The translations under genes and the position numbers were made by a program. Positions 7,324 through 15,628 of a DNA stretch of 64,000 nucleotides are shown here, piece by piece; the first letter of the stretch is position 1; the number at the start of each line of letters is the position of its first letter. Under the pieces are notes generated by a model. The model had not been told where the DNA came from. It made no database searches and worked only from the letters and a program-made list of their open reading frames with translations. This stretch comes from Cladopsammia gracilis (lineage: Eukaryota > Cnidaria > Anthozoa > Scleractinia > Dendrophylliidae): the NCBI GenBank assembly GCA_022457155.1, contig JAJGOT010000168.1, positions 945,001 through 1,009,000 of the forward strand, in the 5' to 3' direction.

Positions 7324-7995
7324 TTAATTGATCTCAAGTTCAAATTCAAGGGGCATGTTATTGAAGTCAAAAAGGGCATTGTGTTCATCCCTTACAGACA
7401 GTGTTATGCTGTTTACATAATCACCAGACGAGACGTCACGCAAGATGTTCTGCTGTGTTGATTCATAGAAAACTTTCTCATATGGCTCACCTCGAAGATC
7501 AAATTTAGCCAAGACAGTCGAAGGCTTACCGTTGAACAGGTTTTGTTCTTTATCGATCAGATCACAGTGGATAAAGTAAGTGCTTGGTGATGTTAATCCT
7601 TTGACGTATGTTACTTGAAACAATACAGCTCTTATGCCAAGTAAATTTGCCAGATTATCACTAAACTTTACTTTACTTCCATTGTGAATGACCATTGAGC
7701 CGACTGGTGTATTTATAGTAGTTGATAATTGTAATTTTATTCTATGTTTGGTGGCTAAGTCGTTAAATTGTTTCGCTAGACTATCAATGGTGTAATGCCC
7801 TTGAAGTAATGTCACGTTTGGAGTTGATCCATTGGAGCCATTTATTGTTGTTGAAATAGTTGCAATTTCTTTCAAATTATGCCACGAGTTGTAAAATGAA
7901 CAAGAGACAAGTCTTATGTAACTCGGTTTCTGAAGCGGGTGCTCGAAGTAGATGGTGTGAGGGTTCGAAGGCGCGACGATTGTCAACACAACCAT
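7324..7995 (-). CDS. Candidate minor capsid (penton-like) protein, paralogue 1
   Basis: 223 aa, intact. It is a clear paralogue of the next gene upstream. Shared landmarks are SNPHTIYFEHPLQKPS (about 10-25), YNSWHNLKE, GHYTIDSL, a mid-region LANLLGI, YFIHCDLIDKEQNLFNGKPS and a final NSITLSVRDEHNALFDF, ending LEFELEI. It looks all-beta with no transmembrane segment. Size and predicted beta content would suit a single-jelly-roll penton or vertex protein, of which Polintons have one. That is an inference, and a fibre-like or other virion role is possible. The family is recurrent in cnidarian Polintons. It starts at the ATG after a TATATACACA box. Confidence 0.65.
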   Translation of the reverse strand: MVVLTIVAPSNPHTIYFEHPLQKPSYIRLVSCSFYNSWHNLKEIATISTTINGSNGSTPNVTLLQGHYTIDSLAKQFNDLATKHRIKLQLSTTINTPVGSMVIHNGSKVKFSDNLANLLGIRAVLFQVTYVKGLTSPSTYFIHCDLIDKEQNLFNGKPSTVLAKFDLRGEPYEKVFYESTQQNILRDVSSGDYVNSITLSVRDEHNALFDFNNMPLEFELEIN

Positions 7996-8008
7996 TGTGT
8001 ATATAGTT
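7996..8008 (-). promoter_or_regulatory. TATATACACA promoter box between the two paralogues
   Basis: On the minus strand CTATATACACA runs directly into the ATG at 7995, only 13 bp from the stop of the upstream paralogue. Confidence 0.55.
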
Positions 8009-8692
8009 TTATATTATTTCTATTTCAAAAAATAAAGGTAAGCCATTAAAATCAAAAAGCTCTCCGTGTTCGCCCTTGACTGAAATTGTTAAACTGTTTA
8101 CAAATTCACCAGACGATGTTTTAAGATATGCAGCATTTTCTCTGTCCTCAGCATACTCATACTTATTGTAGGCGCCCCAATAGGAGGCCTCAATTTTCGC
8201 CATCCCCAAAACATCTGAAGGCTTTCCATTGAGTAAGGTTTGTTCTTTATCGATAAGATCACAGTGAACGTAAAACATCGCTGGTGATGTAAGTTTTTTA
8301 ATGTATGTATCCCTCTGTAATTTAGTACTTATACCGAACAATTTAGCCAAATTAGGACTTAGTTCTACATCATTAGGAAAATGTTTTTTCAGATGCATTC
8401 TCGCAAAGGGTTCATCGTTTATGACATTTACCTTTACTGGTTGCCCCTTAAATACCTCCTCTACCCAAGCCTTCAGAACGTCTGGAGTGTAATGTCCTTC
8501 GGGTATTTTCAAGACAGTCCCTTTTTTATTTTCGCCAGTTGTATACCATGTTATTGTTGCGTCTTCTTTCAAATTATACCACGAATTATAAAGCCAGAAA
8601 GCGATAAGCCGGATGAAACTCGGCTTCGGAAGAGGGTGATCGAAGTAGATTGTGTGGGGGTTCGAATGTGTGAAGATTCTTAGCATAACCAT
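8009..8692 (-). CDS. Candidate minor capsid (penton-like) protein, paralogue 2
   Basis: 227 aa from the ATG at 8692. Upstream codons in this frame are only translated AT repeat, so I exclude them. It shares with the neighbour the N-terminal SNPHTIYFDHPLPKPSFIRL, YNSWYNLKE, GHYTPDVL, LAKLFGI, FYVHCDLIDKEQTLLNGKPS and the ending NSLTISVKGEHGELFDF. Overall identity is moderate, so this is an old tandem duplication rather than a recent one. Two copies could make homologous subunits of one capsomer or specialised vertices. Reading frame intact. It shares a divergent AT-palindrome promoter with the 610-aa gene. Confidence 0.65.
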   Translation of the reverse strand: MVMLRIFTHSNPHTIYFDHPLPKPSFIRLIAFWLYNSWYNLKEDATITWYTTGENKKGTVLKIPEGHYTPDVLKAWVEEVFKGQPVKVNVINDEPFARMHLKKHFPNDVELSPNLAKLFGISTKLQRDTYIKKLTSPAMFYVHCDLIDKEQTLLNGKPSDVLGMAKIEASYWGAYNKYEYAEDRENAAYLKTSSGEFVNSLTISVKGEHGELFDFNGLPLFFEIEII

Positions 8693-8745
8693 GATTGTAT
8701 ATATATATATATATTTTAAATTTAAATATATATATATATTCAATC
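8693..8745. promoter_or_regulatory. Divergent promoter: 53-bp AT palindrome
   Basis: The whole interval between the two ATGs (8692 on minus, 8746 on plus) is a near-perfect palindrome. It starts GATTGTATATATATA, has a TTTAAATTTAAA centre and ends TATATTCAATC. Each side gives its gene a TATATA run followed by CAATC and the ATG. Confidence 0.75.
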
Positions 8746-10575
8746 ATGTTTGGCAGACGCGGTTCAAATCTCGGTCTGAACATTGGCGGTCACGATTACG
8801 GACCTCCACCCCCGTTTTTTCCTCGTCCCCAAAATCCCCTCTATCCAGAACAAAGGTATATTAGAAAAAAACAGCCAACACCACCCACAGTAAATCCGCA
8901 ACTTGCTTGGCTTAGTTCTCCGGAGGCTGAAAAACTCTCTACAGCTGCCAAGGCTAAGGCTATCTCAGCCTTCAAAAGGCGTTTCCCGCACGCTGATATG
9001 TCAAGATTTAAAACAGAAGTTTCTTTCGACGAACAGCACAAAGCCTCAGCAGTAGTTCTTTTCTCAGAGGGGCATGGCTCCTGGGCTATGCCTTCAGACA
9101 TACCGCACAAGAATTGGACACAAGCCCTGAAAGACGCCCTTGGCTTAGAGTATATTGGCGGTTTCCCTTATCAGTTAACGTTAAACCGAAACACACAAAA
9201 GCCAATCCCTGCTGTTGAATTCGCCACCTCAATCGATAAAGACATGATGATTGGCTCTGTCTTGAACGATGAAGCGCAAAAGATCTATGTCACGCCAACT
9301 GATTATTTCACAACGAAATACAGAAACATTTTCAGAGACACACAGATTTCGTTCACAACCGCGAAATATGGGAGAAAGTGGCTCGGCGGGCCGCATATGA
9401 GTTTCTGGCCACAACAACTAAACTTTGCTCTGTGGTGTGCAACAACCGGCTGCGGTATCTCGCGTGACCTTCTGTTCGATAAGAACTCTACTCTCTCCCT
9501 AACCCCGAAGCTCCGATCATTTTACAGGTTTCACGTCTATTTCACAACAAGACGAATACTCTACAAGCTGGGTGGGGAACAGAGCGTGAGTGCTTTGCCA
9601 GACGACCCTACATTCAACCAGAAAGACAACAAGTTCAACATCGACGCATACAAGAGGATTTGCCAAGAGTTCGGTGTAGACCCCAATTCTGACTTCCGTT
9701 TCACATACGGCAAAAATCACGGGCTTGGCAATGTGTACATTTGGGTCGCATATGATGGGCCCAGTTCTACTGATTACGACTATCCTGATCCCGATCTAGC
9801 CCTGTTTGATGACGAGCGCGTCACAGACAGAAAAGACCCAAACTATCGAGCAAACGGCATATACTTCGTTCGTAACGACCAGGGCGCTGTTAGTCAGTTC
9901 GAGCACTTTGTGCCGAATTATGCACAAGGGCTAACACAGCCAGGGCTTGCGCGTATGAATCAGTCAATCGAGGCCTTTGTGTACTGCATTCTGGGTGCAC
10001 AAGCCAAAACTTGCAGCAGCATCATTGGAAGAGGAGGCCGGGCGTTCGAGACGCAGAGAGTATTCCTCACCCATCTAGAGGAGGCAATAATACTGAACGA
10101 CATCGCAACAAGTGTACAGCGATATCAACTTGCCATCCAAGCAACGAAAGTGCGCTTAGACTTTGCGACAGCGCCCGGAAGCTGGCTCATGCCATCACGC
10201 ATAATTATCAACACAGAGAGCGTGGTTGGGTACAACAACAATCTCAAGGAGGCAACGCAAGGTATGAAGCTGGGTGTGAACAACGATGTTAACCTGGGCA
10301 CAAAAAAAGCCTCCCTTCGCCACATGGATGGGGGACCAACAAAAATAAACCCACCAAACAGCCATCCATCAAACCCGATACATAAACAGGCCACACAGGC
10401 ACAGGGCCTCGCACCAAAAGACCCAAAACCAGCCCCCACACCACAGCCCACTCCACAACCCACACCACAACCCACACCACAGCCCGACTCACAGCCCGAC
10501 TCACATCACGTAAACAAGGCACTCATTGGTGTGGGTGCGATTGCTTTAGCAGGCGTTATCGTGTGGTTTAGATAA
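8746..10575 (+). CDS. Large proline-tailed membrane-anchored protein, unknown function
   Basis: 610 aa from the ATG at 8746, intact. Order: a proline-rich N-terminus (GPPPPFFPRPQNPLYP, about 20-35), then a large mixed globular region (70-500) with many aromatic residues and landmarks such as YIGGFPYQLTLNR, SFWPQQLNFALWC and APGSWLMPSRIIIN. A low-complexity stalk of TPQP repeats follows (about 560-580), then a single C-terminal membrane helix (IGVGAIALAGVIVW) ending FR. This is a tail-anchored or type-I layout without a signal peptide. I know no family. A virion surface or internal-membrane protein is plausible. It is convergent with the coiled-coil gene, with 9 bp between their stops. Confidence 0.75.
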   Translation: MFGRRGSNLGLNIGGHDYGPPPPFFPRPQNPLYPEQRYIRKKQPTPPTVNPQLAWLSSPEAEKLSTAAKAKAISAFKRRFPHADMSRFKTEVSFDEQHKASAVVLFSEGHGSWAMPSDIPHKNWTQALKDALGLEYIGGFPYQLTLNRNTQKPIPAVEFATSIDKDMMIGSVLNDEAQKIYVTPTDYFTTKYRNIFRDTQISFTTAKYGRKWLGGPHMSFWPQQLNFALWCATTGCGISRDLLFDKNSTLSLTPKLRSFYRFHVYFTTRRILYKLGGEQSVSALPDDPTFNQKDNKFNIDAYKRICQEFGVDPNSDFRFTYGKNHGLGNVYIWVAYDGPSSTDYDYPDPDLALFDDERVTDRKDPNYRANGIYFVRNDQGAVSQFEHFVPNYAQGLTQPGLARMNQSIEAFVYCILGAQAKTCSSIIGRGGRAFETQRVFLTHLEEAIILNDIATSVQRYQLAIQATKVRLDFATAPGSWLMPSRIIINTESVVGYNNNLKEATQGMKLGVNNDVNLGTKKASLRHMDGGPTKINPPNSHPSNPIHKQATQAQGLAPKDPKPAPTPQPTPQPTPQPTPQPDSQPDSHHVNKALIGVGAIALAGVIVWFR

Positions 10576-10584
10576 GCGCAAAGC

Positions 10585-12045
10585 TTATGACTTCGCACGC
10601 TTGGTGACCCTTTCAACAAGGAAGGCCACCACGGCAAGGATCAGCAGCCAGGCGTGTTCACCCAGAAAGGAGATGACCGACCCAGCAGCTTTGAAGAGAA
10701 AACTCACAATTGAGCCAATCAAGCCAGGCAGGGCGTTGGCTGCCTTTTTGCCAAGCTCTTTAAGCCCATTTCCAATAGCCTTGGTGGCCTTTGCCAGGCC
10801 ATTCAAGGTGGCGAGTACCACAGCGCTGATGGTGATGCCAGCTGCCAGAACAATCGCTTGCAGGGTCCATCCGTATTTCTTGAAGATTTCTCTAACCCGC
10901 TCTCTCAAAGACATGCCCCTTTCACGCACCTCAATTTCTGTGTTGACCCTTGCTAGCTCTTCTTCACGTTCAGCATCCCGGGCTTCCGCGGCTTCTCTTT
11001 CAGAGGGAGAAGTGTTCTCATCCGCTATGATGCGCTTGTCTTCAGCGATCTGCCGTTCAAGCTTTTCTTTGTACTGTTTCAGTTCGTCTAGTGGTTTCAC
11101 AGCGTCCTGTTTTCCTCTAAGCTCCTCTCGGCGTCTGTCTAATCCCCTACTGTCAAGTTTTAGTTTGTCGATTTGTTTTTTTAGTTTGTCTGCTTGTTGA
11201 GCAGCTTTTTGTGCATTGTCCAGTTGTTTTCGTTTAGCTTGATGCTCAGCTTCAACAGCTCGCTTTTCATTTTTTAGTCTTTGTATTGTCTCCGTATCCA
11301 GTGGGCCATGTGCATCTTCCTTCTCTTGAATCTGGTCATCAATATCTTTGATTCTATTTCTTAGGGCATCCGTGTCGCGGCGAAGTTTTTGTGCATCCGC
11401 ATCCCTTTGTTCCATTTGTTGTAGTTCCTTTTGTTTTGCTTCCAGTTCTTTTTGAGTTGCTTCAAATGCAGCATTTGTCTCATTGAACTCTTCAGTCAAA
11501 GACTTTCCGAGAGCAGCTTTGATCTCTTTGGGAAGAGAAGCGTTGAAAGTCTTTTCGGAATCCCCACGGCTTTTTGTGTAAAGAGGATACCATTTGTCTC
11601 TGGTATGATATTTTACCTCGATGATGGCTCCACCTGATTTTGGTTTCGGCTCGTACCGAAAATTAAGTTGACTTCTGTCTATGCTGGGAAACTCGTTCTT
11701 AACCTCGTCAAAGGCCATATCATTCATTGTTATCAATCGCCGACCTTGAGTATCCCCTGTAATGAAAGAGGTTTCTTCAGTGTGGGAACCTTGTTGTTCT
11801 GGGGGCAACCTTGTTCTTGGGATCATAGGCACTTGTTCACCAGATGGTGTGGAAGCAGCCCCTGGTTTAAAAGGTTGCGTGGTGTCTTGGTCATGGGTCC
11901 ATCGACTGTATTCTTGTTTTTCTTCTTCTGTCATTGGTTGATTCAACCACTCTTCAATCTCAGCATCCTCGTTATCCCCTGTGTCTGGGATGAGAGGGTC
12001 TGTGTCAGTTGTCTCATCAGGTATATCATATCCGCCTTCTGCCAT
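10585..12045 (-). CDS. Coiled-coil membrane protein, unknown function
   Basis: 486 aa, intact. Acidic, disordered N-terminus (about 1-100), then a small basic domain around WYPLYTKSRGD. A long coiled coil follows (about 190-375, with QKELEAKQKELQQMEQRD-type heptads). A C-terminal block holds three hydrophobic helices (about 395-480: LQAIVLAAGITISAVVLATL, then GLIGSIVSFLFKAAG, then AWLLILAVVAFLV) and a basic end. Proteins of this layout recur in cnidarian Polintons as far as I recall, without assigned function. The membrane block plus coiled coil suggests attachment to a viral or host membrane. It is divergent from the capsid gene, sharing a 42-bp AT-rich promoter. Confidence 0.7.
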   Translation of the reverse strand: MAEGGYDIPDETTDTDPLIPDTGDNEDAEIEEWLNQPMTEEEKQEYSRWTHDQDTTQPFKPGAASTPSGEQVPMIPRTRLPPEQQGSHTEETSFITGDTQGRRLITMNDMAFDEVKNEFPSIDRSQLNFRYEPKPKSGGAIIEVKYHTRDKWYPLYTKSRGDSEKTFNASLPKEIKAALGKSLTEEFNETNAAFEATQKELEAKQKELQQMEQRDADAQKLRRDTDALRNRIKDIDDQIQEKEDAHGPLDTETIQRLKNEKRAVEAEHQAKRKQLDNAQKAAQQADKLKKQIDKLKLDSRGLDRRREELRGKQDAVKPLDELKQYKEKLERQIAEDKRIIADENTSPSEREAAEARDAEREEELARVNTEIEVRERGMSLRERVREIFKKYGWTLQAIVLAAGITISAVVLATLNGLAKATKAIGNGLKELGKKAANALPGLIGSIVSFLFKAAGSVISFLGEHAWLLILAVVAFLVERVTKRAKS

Positions 12046-12087
12046 GACGATATATAAATATAACTTTTAAAAACACAAATATATACC
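12046..12087. promoter_or_regulatory. Divergent promoter between coiled-coil and capsid genes
   Basis: Toward the capsid gene it reads AAATATATACC directly into ATG. Toward the coiled-coil gene (minus strand) it reads TATATTTATATATCGTC then ATG. Only 42 bp serve both genes. Confidence 0.7.
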
Positions 12088-13332
12088 ATGGCTGTGCAAC
12101 CGAATCTACTTCCATCTCACAGCGAAAAGACAGTGGGTGCCATGAAGGCCGAGCGAACCGTTAAGCGCATCACATTCAACCCATCTGAGGCGAATCCCGG
12201 CGAGACACTGTACGTCTCGGTACTCAAGCTGGGCGAGCATGATGTCCTTGTGTCCGGCTCGCTTGCACTTGTGTTTAACATCAACCTAGCCGGGGGTCAC
12301 GCTAACAACTTTCTCGTGCAAAATGTTTCTAGGGCCCTGGTGGACAGGCTCGTTGTAAAGTTTGGCGCCACCACCGTCGAGGACACAGTTGGGTACGACA
12401 TCTATAAGATATTCGAAGACCTATTCAAATCAACCGATGAGCGGGACAACATGCTTATGGAGGGCATCCAGAGTGTAGATTTATGCAAGATCCGCTCTGC
12501 TGCCGGCGACAAGAAGTCTTCCGGTGTGGATGCAGAGAACAAACTGGAGACAATATACAAGAATAAGTATCGCATCAAACTGGATCACCAAATCTTAACT
12601 GATCACGGAATCATGTACCCTCATGCCCTATACAGTGATCTGGTCTTTGAACTAACCCTAGCCCCCGCAAGCCAAGTTGTCCGAGGGTCAGACACAAGCA
12701 AGCTCGTGTACAAGTTGGAAAACATCCAGCTGGAGTACGAGACGATCAGAAGTCAGGAGCTGGCTGATGAAGCAACAAGCACTTATACTAGCGGTAAGGG
12801 GTTCGCCTATGACTTCGTAATGCGAGATCGGGTGCATCCCTTCTCAAAAAGCGGGGACACTCGGATGAATCTTCGGGTAAACCCACAGCGCAGGTCTCTC
12901 AAGGGCATCCTCTTGCTGTTCATCAACCCCTATGCTGCGGGTGCAAGGGACTCTGAGAACTATTTCAATCCAGACATCACCAAAGTTAAGGTAACCGTAA
13001 ATGGGGTTCCAAACAGAGTCTACAACGAGGGTATCTCCGGCACTGACATGTGGGGTGAAATCTCCCGACACTTCCACACGCGCGGCAGGCCCAACATGAA
13101 CCTGACCAAATATTTGACAGGCAACAAGTTTGGTCTCTGGATTGACCTGCGGTCCATGGCTGATCCAGCTCTGCACGGCAACGGCCAACGGCTCGTCAAC
13201 ACACAGGATGGCGTGCAACTCATGATTGAACGAAACGGCACAGGCTCGGGAAATGCAAACTGCCACATCTTCACCATCTCAGACTCACAGTTGAACATCA
13301 TTAGCAGGCAGCTAGAATCTGTACAGTACTAA
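12088..13332 (+). CDS. MCP: Major capsid protein, double jelly-roll (Polinton PX / adintovirus hexon)
   Basis: 414 aa, intact. It forms the pseudo-hexameric capsomers of the icosahedral shell. The N-terminal region has the conserved pattern of this family: KRITFNPSEANPGETLYV (about 26-43), LVSGSLALVFN (54-64), then HANNFLVQNVSRALVDRLVV (71-90) and DTVGYDIYKIFEDLF. A second beta-rich domain follows (LHNS-type loops, GWxEIS-like WGEISRHFH) and the end QLNIISRQLESVQY. The length is typical for Polinton capsid proteins (roughly 400-600). Identification is by recalled family wording plus context beside the packaging ATPase, as in other Polintons. It has the strongest version of the promoter box, with ACC immediately before ATG. 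Confidence 0.9.
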   Translation: MAVQPNLLPSHSEKTVGAMKAERTVKRITFNPSEANPGETLYVSVLKLGEHDVLVSGSLALVFNINLAGGHANNFLVQNVSRALVDRLVVKFGATTVEDTVGYDIYKIFEDLFKSTDERDNMLMEGIQSVDLCKIRSAAGDKKSSGVDAENKLETIYKNKYRIKLDHQILTDHGIMYPHALYSDLVFELTLAPASQVVRGSDTSKLVYKLENIQLEYETIRSQELADEATSTYTSGKGFAYDFVMRDRVHPFSKSGDTRMNLRVNPQRRSLKGILLLFINPYAAGARDSENYFNPDITKVKVTVNGVPNRVYNEGISGTDMWGEISRHFHTRGRPNMNLTKYLTGNKFGLWIDLRSMADPALHGNGQRLVNTQDGVQLMIERNGTGSGNANCHIFTISDSQLNIISRQLESVQY

Positions 13333-13360
13333 AATACACACGCATATATAAATATATACC
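13333..13360 (+). promoter_or_regulatory. TATATACC promoter of the ATPase gene
   Basis: AATACACACGCATATATA then AATATATACC abuts the ATG. The longer form AATACACACGCATATATA is shared with the next promoter (14117). Confidence 0.7.
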
Positions 13361-14117
13361 ATGGCCACAAGCAAGATCAACTTCTATGATAAGCCGACTC
13401 CCCTGCCATCCACCGGACCATTGTCATACAATGAAATAGAAAAACTTCTGGCAAAGGCGCCCTCTCCACCTACACATGAACCAATTGTTTGCAAACAAAC
13501 TAATATAGGCGTTGGCTATGGACCCAAGAAAGTTGCCATTCAATGCACTTATCGTGGGCCCCACTAACTCTGGCAAGACACATTATCTTCTAAACCAACT
13601 GCGCGGCTCCTTTAGGGGTTGTTTTGATTACATTGTTTTATTCTGCCCCACATTTGTCAAGAACAAGACATACAATGGCTTCGTGGACCGTGATCCGCAC
13701 ATCTTTGTGATTATCTGCCAACAGCATGAAATCGAAGACTGGTTGAAGCTGGCGAGCTTCTTTTTCACAGGCACTAACACTTTATTCATTCTCGATGACT
13801 GTGCCGCCTCAAAAGATGTCAAAGGCCGCACGAGCCAGCTGGTCAATCTGGGGTTCAGCGCAAGGCATGACGGTATATCCGTGTGGGTCTTGACACAGCA
13901 GATTACCAGCATTGCCAAGCCATATCGTGACAACATTGCAGCGATCGTGCTCTTTTACACACCCTCCAGCAAGACAACTAAGGCCATCTTCGAAGACTAT
14001 GCCGGTGAGCTCTCCCATGAGGAGTACAAAGAGTTTATCGCAAGGCTCAAATCCCGCAAGTTCTCCCACCTGGTTTTCTCTCTTAGGTACCCGTATGGAA
14101 TTGAGTACAAGATTTAA
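13361..14117 (+). pseudogene. ATP: A32/FtsK-type genome-packaging ATPase, frameshifted
   Basis: P-loop ATPase that pumps DNA into the capsid in Polintons and related viruses. Walker A is GPTNSGKT and Walker B is LFILDDC (residues 14-21 and 89-95 counting from an ATG at 13518). SARHDGISVWVLTQQ follows, fitting the family's sensor region. The promoter box and first ATG (13361) lie in a different frame that encodes about 50 proline-rich residues, as expected for the N-terminus. The two frames exchange between 13511 and 13540, just before the Walker A strand. I read this as one gene with a 1-base shift. A start at 13518 would give an intact 199-aa ATPase core but would leave the promoter 157 bp away. 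Confidence 0.85.
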
Positions 14118-14143
14118 AATACACACGCATATATATATATACC
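14118..14143 (+). promoter_or_regulatory. TATATACC promoter of the 79-aa gene
   Basis: AATACACACGCATATATATA extends to TATATACC and then ATG, nearly identical to the ATPase promoter. Confidence 0.7.
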
Positions 14144-14383
14144 ATGGATGCACCAACCAGCCTACACAAGCTCACAGTGCTTTCACAGCTTTTGGATGAA
14201 TTACACAAACACACACTTGATGCGCAAAACAAAATTATCAAAACCGCTAGTGAGGAAAATCTGCGCCTTATGCTTCTCAACAGATATCCCTTGCGGTTGA
14301 ATTCTATGCCAGACACCATGGCGGGGCTTATACGTGAGATTGAAACTCTTTTACCAGCCATCAAGAGAATTATCGAAAATTAA
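14144..14383 (+). CDS. Small helical protein, unknown function (79 aa)
   Basis: Short, mostly helical protein with leucine-rich heptads (VLSQLLDELHKHTLDAQNK) and no cysteine or membrane segment. No family recognised. Its own strong promoter box and its tight packing (26 bp after the ATPase stop, 30 bp before the next ATG) make it a real gene. Candidate roles are a small virion or scaffold protein. Confidence 0.7.
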   Translation: MDAPTSLHKLTVLSQLLDELHKHTLDAQNKIIKTASEENLRLMLLNRYPLRLNSMPDTMAGLIREIETLLPAIKRIIEN

Positions 14384-14413
14384 AAAAATACACACACATT
14401 ATATATACCCCTG
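14384..14413 (+). promoter_or_regulatory. TATATACCCCTG promoter
   Basis: AATACACACACATTATATAT followed by ACCCCTG and a doubled ATG, matching the box in front of the gene ending at 7296. Confidence 0.65.
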
Positions 14414-15016
14414 ATGATGGCACAAGCAGCTGAAGACCAGGTCGACTTGAGCGAAGTAATGCAGATGCTGGAGGCTGCCCCTGATACCGCACCTCCCACA
14501 GGTCTCGTGTGTGACGATGGCATTCCTGCCAAACGTGAGAAGCTGGCAATCCTTGTTTCAACCGGCAAGGCCAAAGAATCTATCGGCGTGCAGCTTACAC
14601 ACGATCATGTGAAGCGCCTTTCAGACAAGGACGTTGACAAATACATCAAAAGGTACGAGGCCTATGTCGGCAACAAGACAACAGAATCCCTAGTTGATTC
14701 AGCCATAATGCTCTTGTCCAAAGGAGTTGGCATGGTGGTCGACCTTGATGATGTCAAGGAATTACAGAAAGAACTCAAAAATGATTACATCATCTACCAG
14801 GAGCTGTCAAATCTTGCTGGAGGTCTTGCCCTGAGATGCGGACGATGGCTGGCACTTGCCAATGCTGCTCTCATCACAACAAAACACGTCAAGTTTGAAC
14901 GAGAGCCTGATCACAAGCCTGACTTAATAGAATTGGAACCACAACCCACACATCCAAGCAGAGACAGTGAAGGTTATCCACTCGAGGGCTTTGATGAAGT
15001 TGGGCTGGGACCTTGA
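14414..15016 (+). CDS. Unknown Polinton protein (200 aa)
   Basis: 200 aa, intact, and soluble apart from one mildly hydrophobic helix (LAGGLALRCGRWLALANAAL, about 135-154). An acidic N-terminus is followed by a helical middle with LSDKDVDKYIKRYEAYVGNK and SLVDSAIMLLSKGVGMVVDLDD. The C-terminus is acidic and proline-rich. It falls within the capsid-ATPase cluster and is transcribed in the same direction. I recall similar proteins in cnidarian Polintons but no function. The coding part ends at the edge of an 11-bp repeat array. Confidence 0.7.
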   Translation: MMAQAAEDQVDLSEVMQMLEAAPDTAPPTGLVCDDGIPAKREKLAILVSTGKAKESIGVQLTHDHVKRLSDKDVDKYIKRYEAYVGNKTTESLVDSAIMLLSKGVGMVVDLDDVKELQKELKNDYIIYQELSNLAGGLALRCGRWLALANAALITTKHVKFEREPDHKPDLIELEPQPTHPSRDSEGYPLEGFDEVGLGP

Positions 15017-15092
15017 AGGAACCTGGGCGGAACCTGTGCGGAACCTGTGCGGAACCTGTGCGGAACCTGGGCGGAACCTAGGTGGAACCTGT
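15016..15092. repeat. 11-bp tandem repeat GGAACCTGTGC, seven units
   Basis: GGAACCTGGGC/GGAACCTGTGC units (with one GGAACCTAGGT) run from the stop codon of the 200-aa gene almost to the next promoter. Coding in any frame is unlikely. It may be a local slippage array or a spacer. Confidence 0.85.
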
Positions 15093-15116
15093 CAGCACAC
15101 CTGGCCAAATTTTCAA

Positions 15117-15136
15117 AAATCATATATATACCCACT
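15117..15136 (+). promoter_or_regulatory. TATATATACC promoter
   Basis: CATATATATACCCACT precedes the ATG at 15137. Confidence 0.65.
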
Positions 15137-15595
15137 ATGAACACACCACTCGAGACGATCCCTGAAGAAACTCAAACTCCAACGCCAACTCCAACACCTG
15201 CACGCGTTACCTCTGAGGTCCCGAAAACAAAGCCTGCAACAGAAAAGAACCCAGGCCGTGTTGCTTCTGGCAAAAGGCTAGTAGAGCGCAACCGCCTGGC
15301 CCGTGAAGCAAAGAAAAAGGCCGAAGCACAAAAGGCCGCACCCAGTTCTGCAAACCAACCCTCAACAAGTGACACAACAACTGACACTAACAGCAACTCA
15401 ATCTTTTATATTCTGGGGGTTGGAGGGTTGATTGTCTCTGTTATGGGTGTGTATTACCAACGCGAAGCCATAATGCAAAAGCTTGGCCACAAACCAAACA
15501 CACTGACCCCACCACCAGCAAACACACCGACCCCACCACCAGAACAACCCCCATCTCGAATTCCAGTAAGACAAGGAATCAAAAAAATGGAATAA
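15137..15595 (+). CDS. Single-pass membrane protein with PT-rich ends (152 aa)
   Basis: 152 aa. N-terminal TPTPTPTP-type repeat (about 14-22), a basic alanine/lysine-rich helix (NRLAREAKKKAEAQK), then one membrane helix (about 95-112, IFYILGVGGLIVSVMGVYY). The proline/threonine-rich C-terminus ends KKME. I reject an in-frame upstream extension through the 11-bp repeats because the promoter box sits between them and this ATG. No family recognised. The single helix and disordered tails suggest a virion membrane or scaffold protein. Confidence 0.7.
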   Translation: MNTPLETIPEETQTPTPTPTPARVTSEVPKTKPATEKNPGRVASGKRLVERNRLAREAKKKAEAQKAAPSSANQPSTSDTTTDTNSNSIFYILGVGGLIVSVMGVYYQREAIMQKLGHKPNTLTPPPANTPTPPPEQPPSRIPVRQGIKKME

Positions 15596-15628
15596 AAAAT
15601 AAACACATATGTATACTGCACACAAACC
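15596..15628 (+). promoter_or_regulatory. ATATGTATAC promoter
   Basis: ACACATATGTATACTGCACA then CAAACC and ATG. A variant of the box, ATATGTATAC, is shared with the next one at 15847. Confidence 0.55.

Noticed and set aside
8695..8745. In-frame extension of the 610-aa protein (YIYIYI-type residues)
   Set aside because: It is translated AT palindrome. The ATG at 8746 directly follows the promoter.
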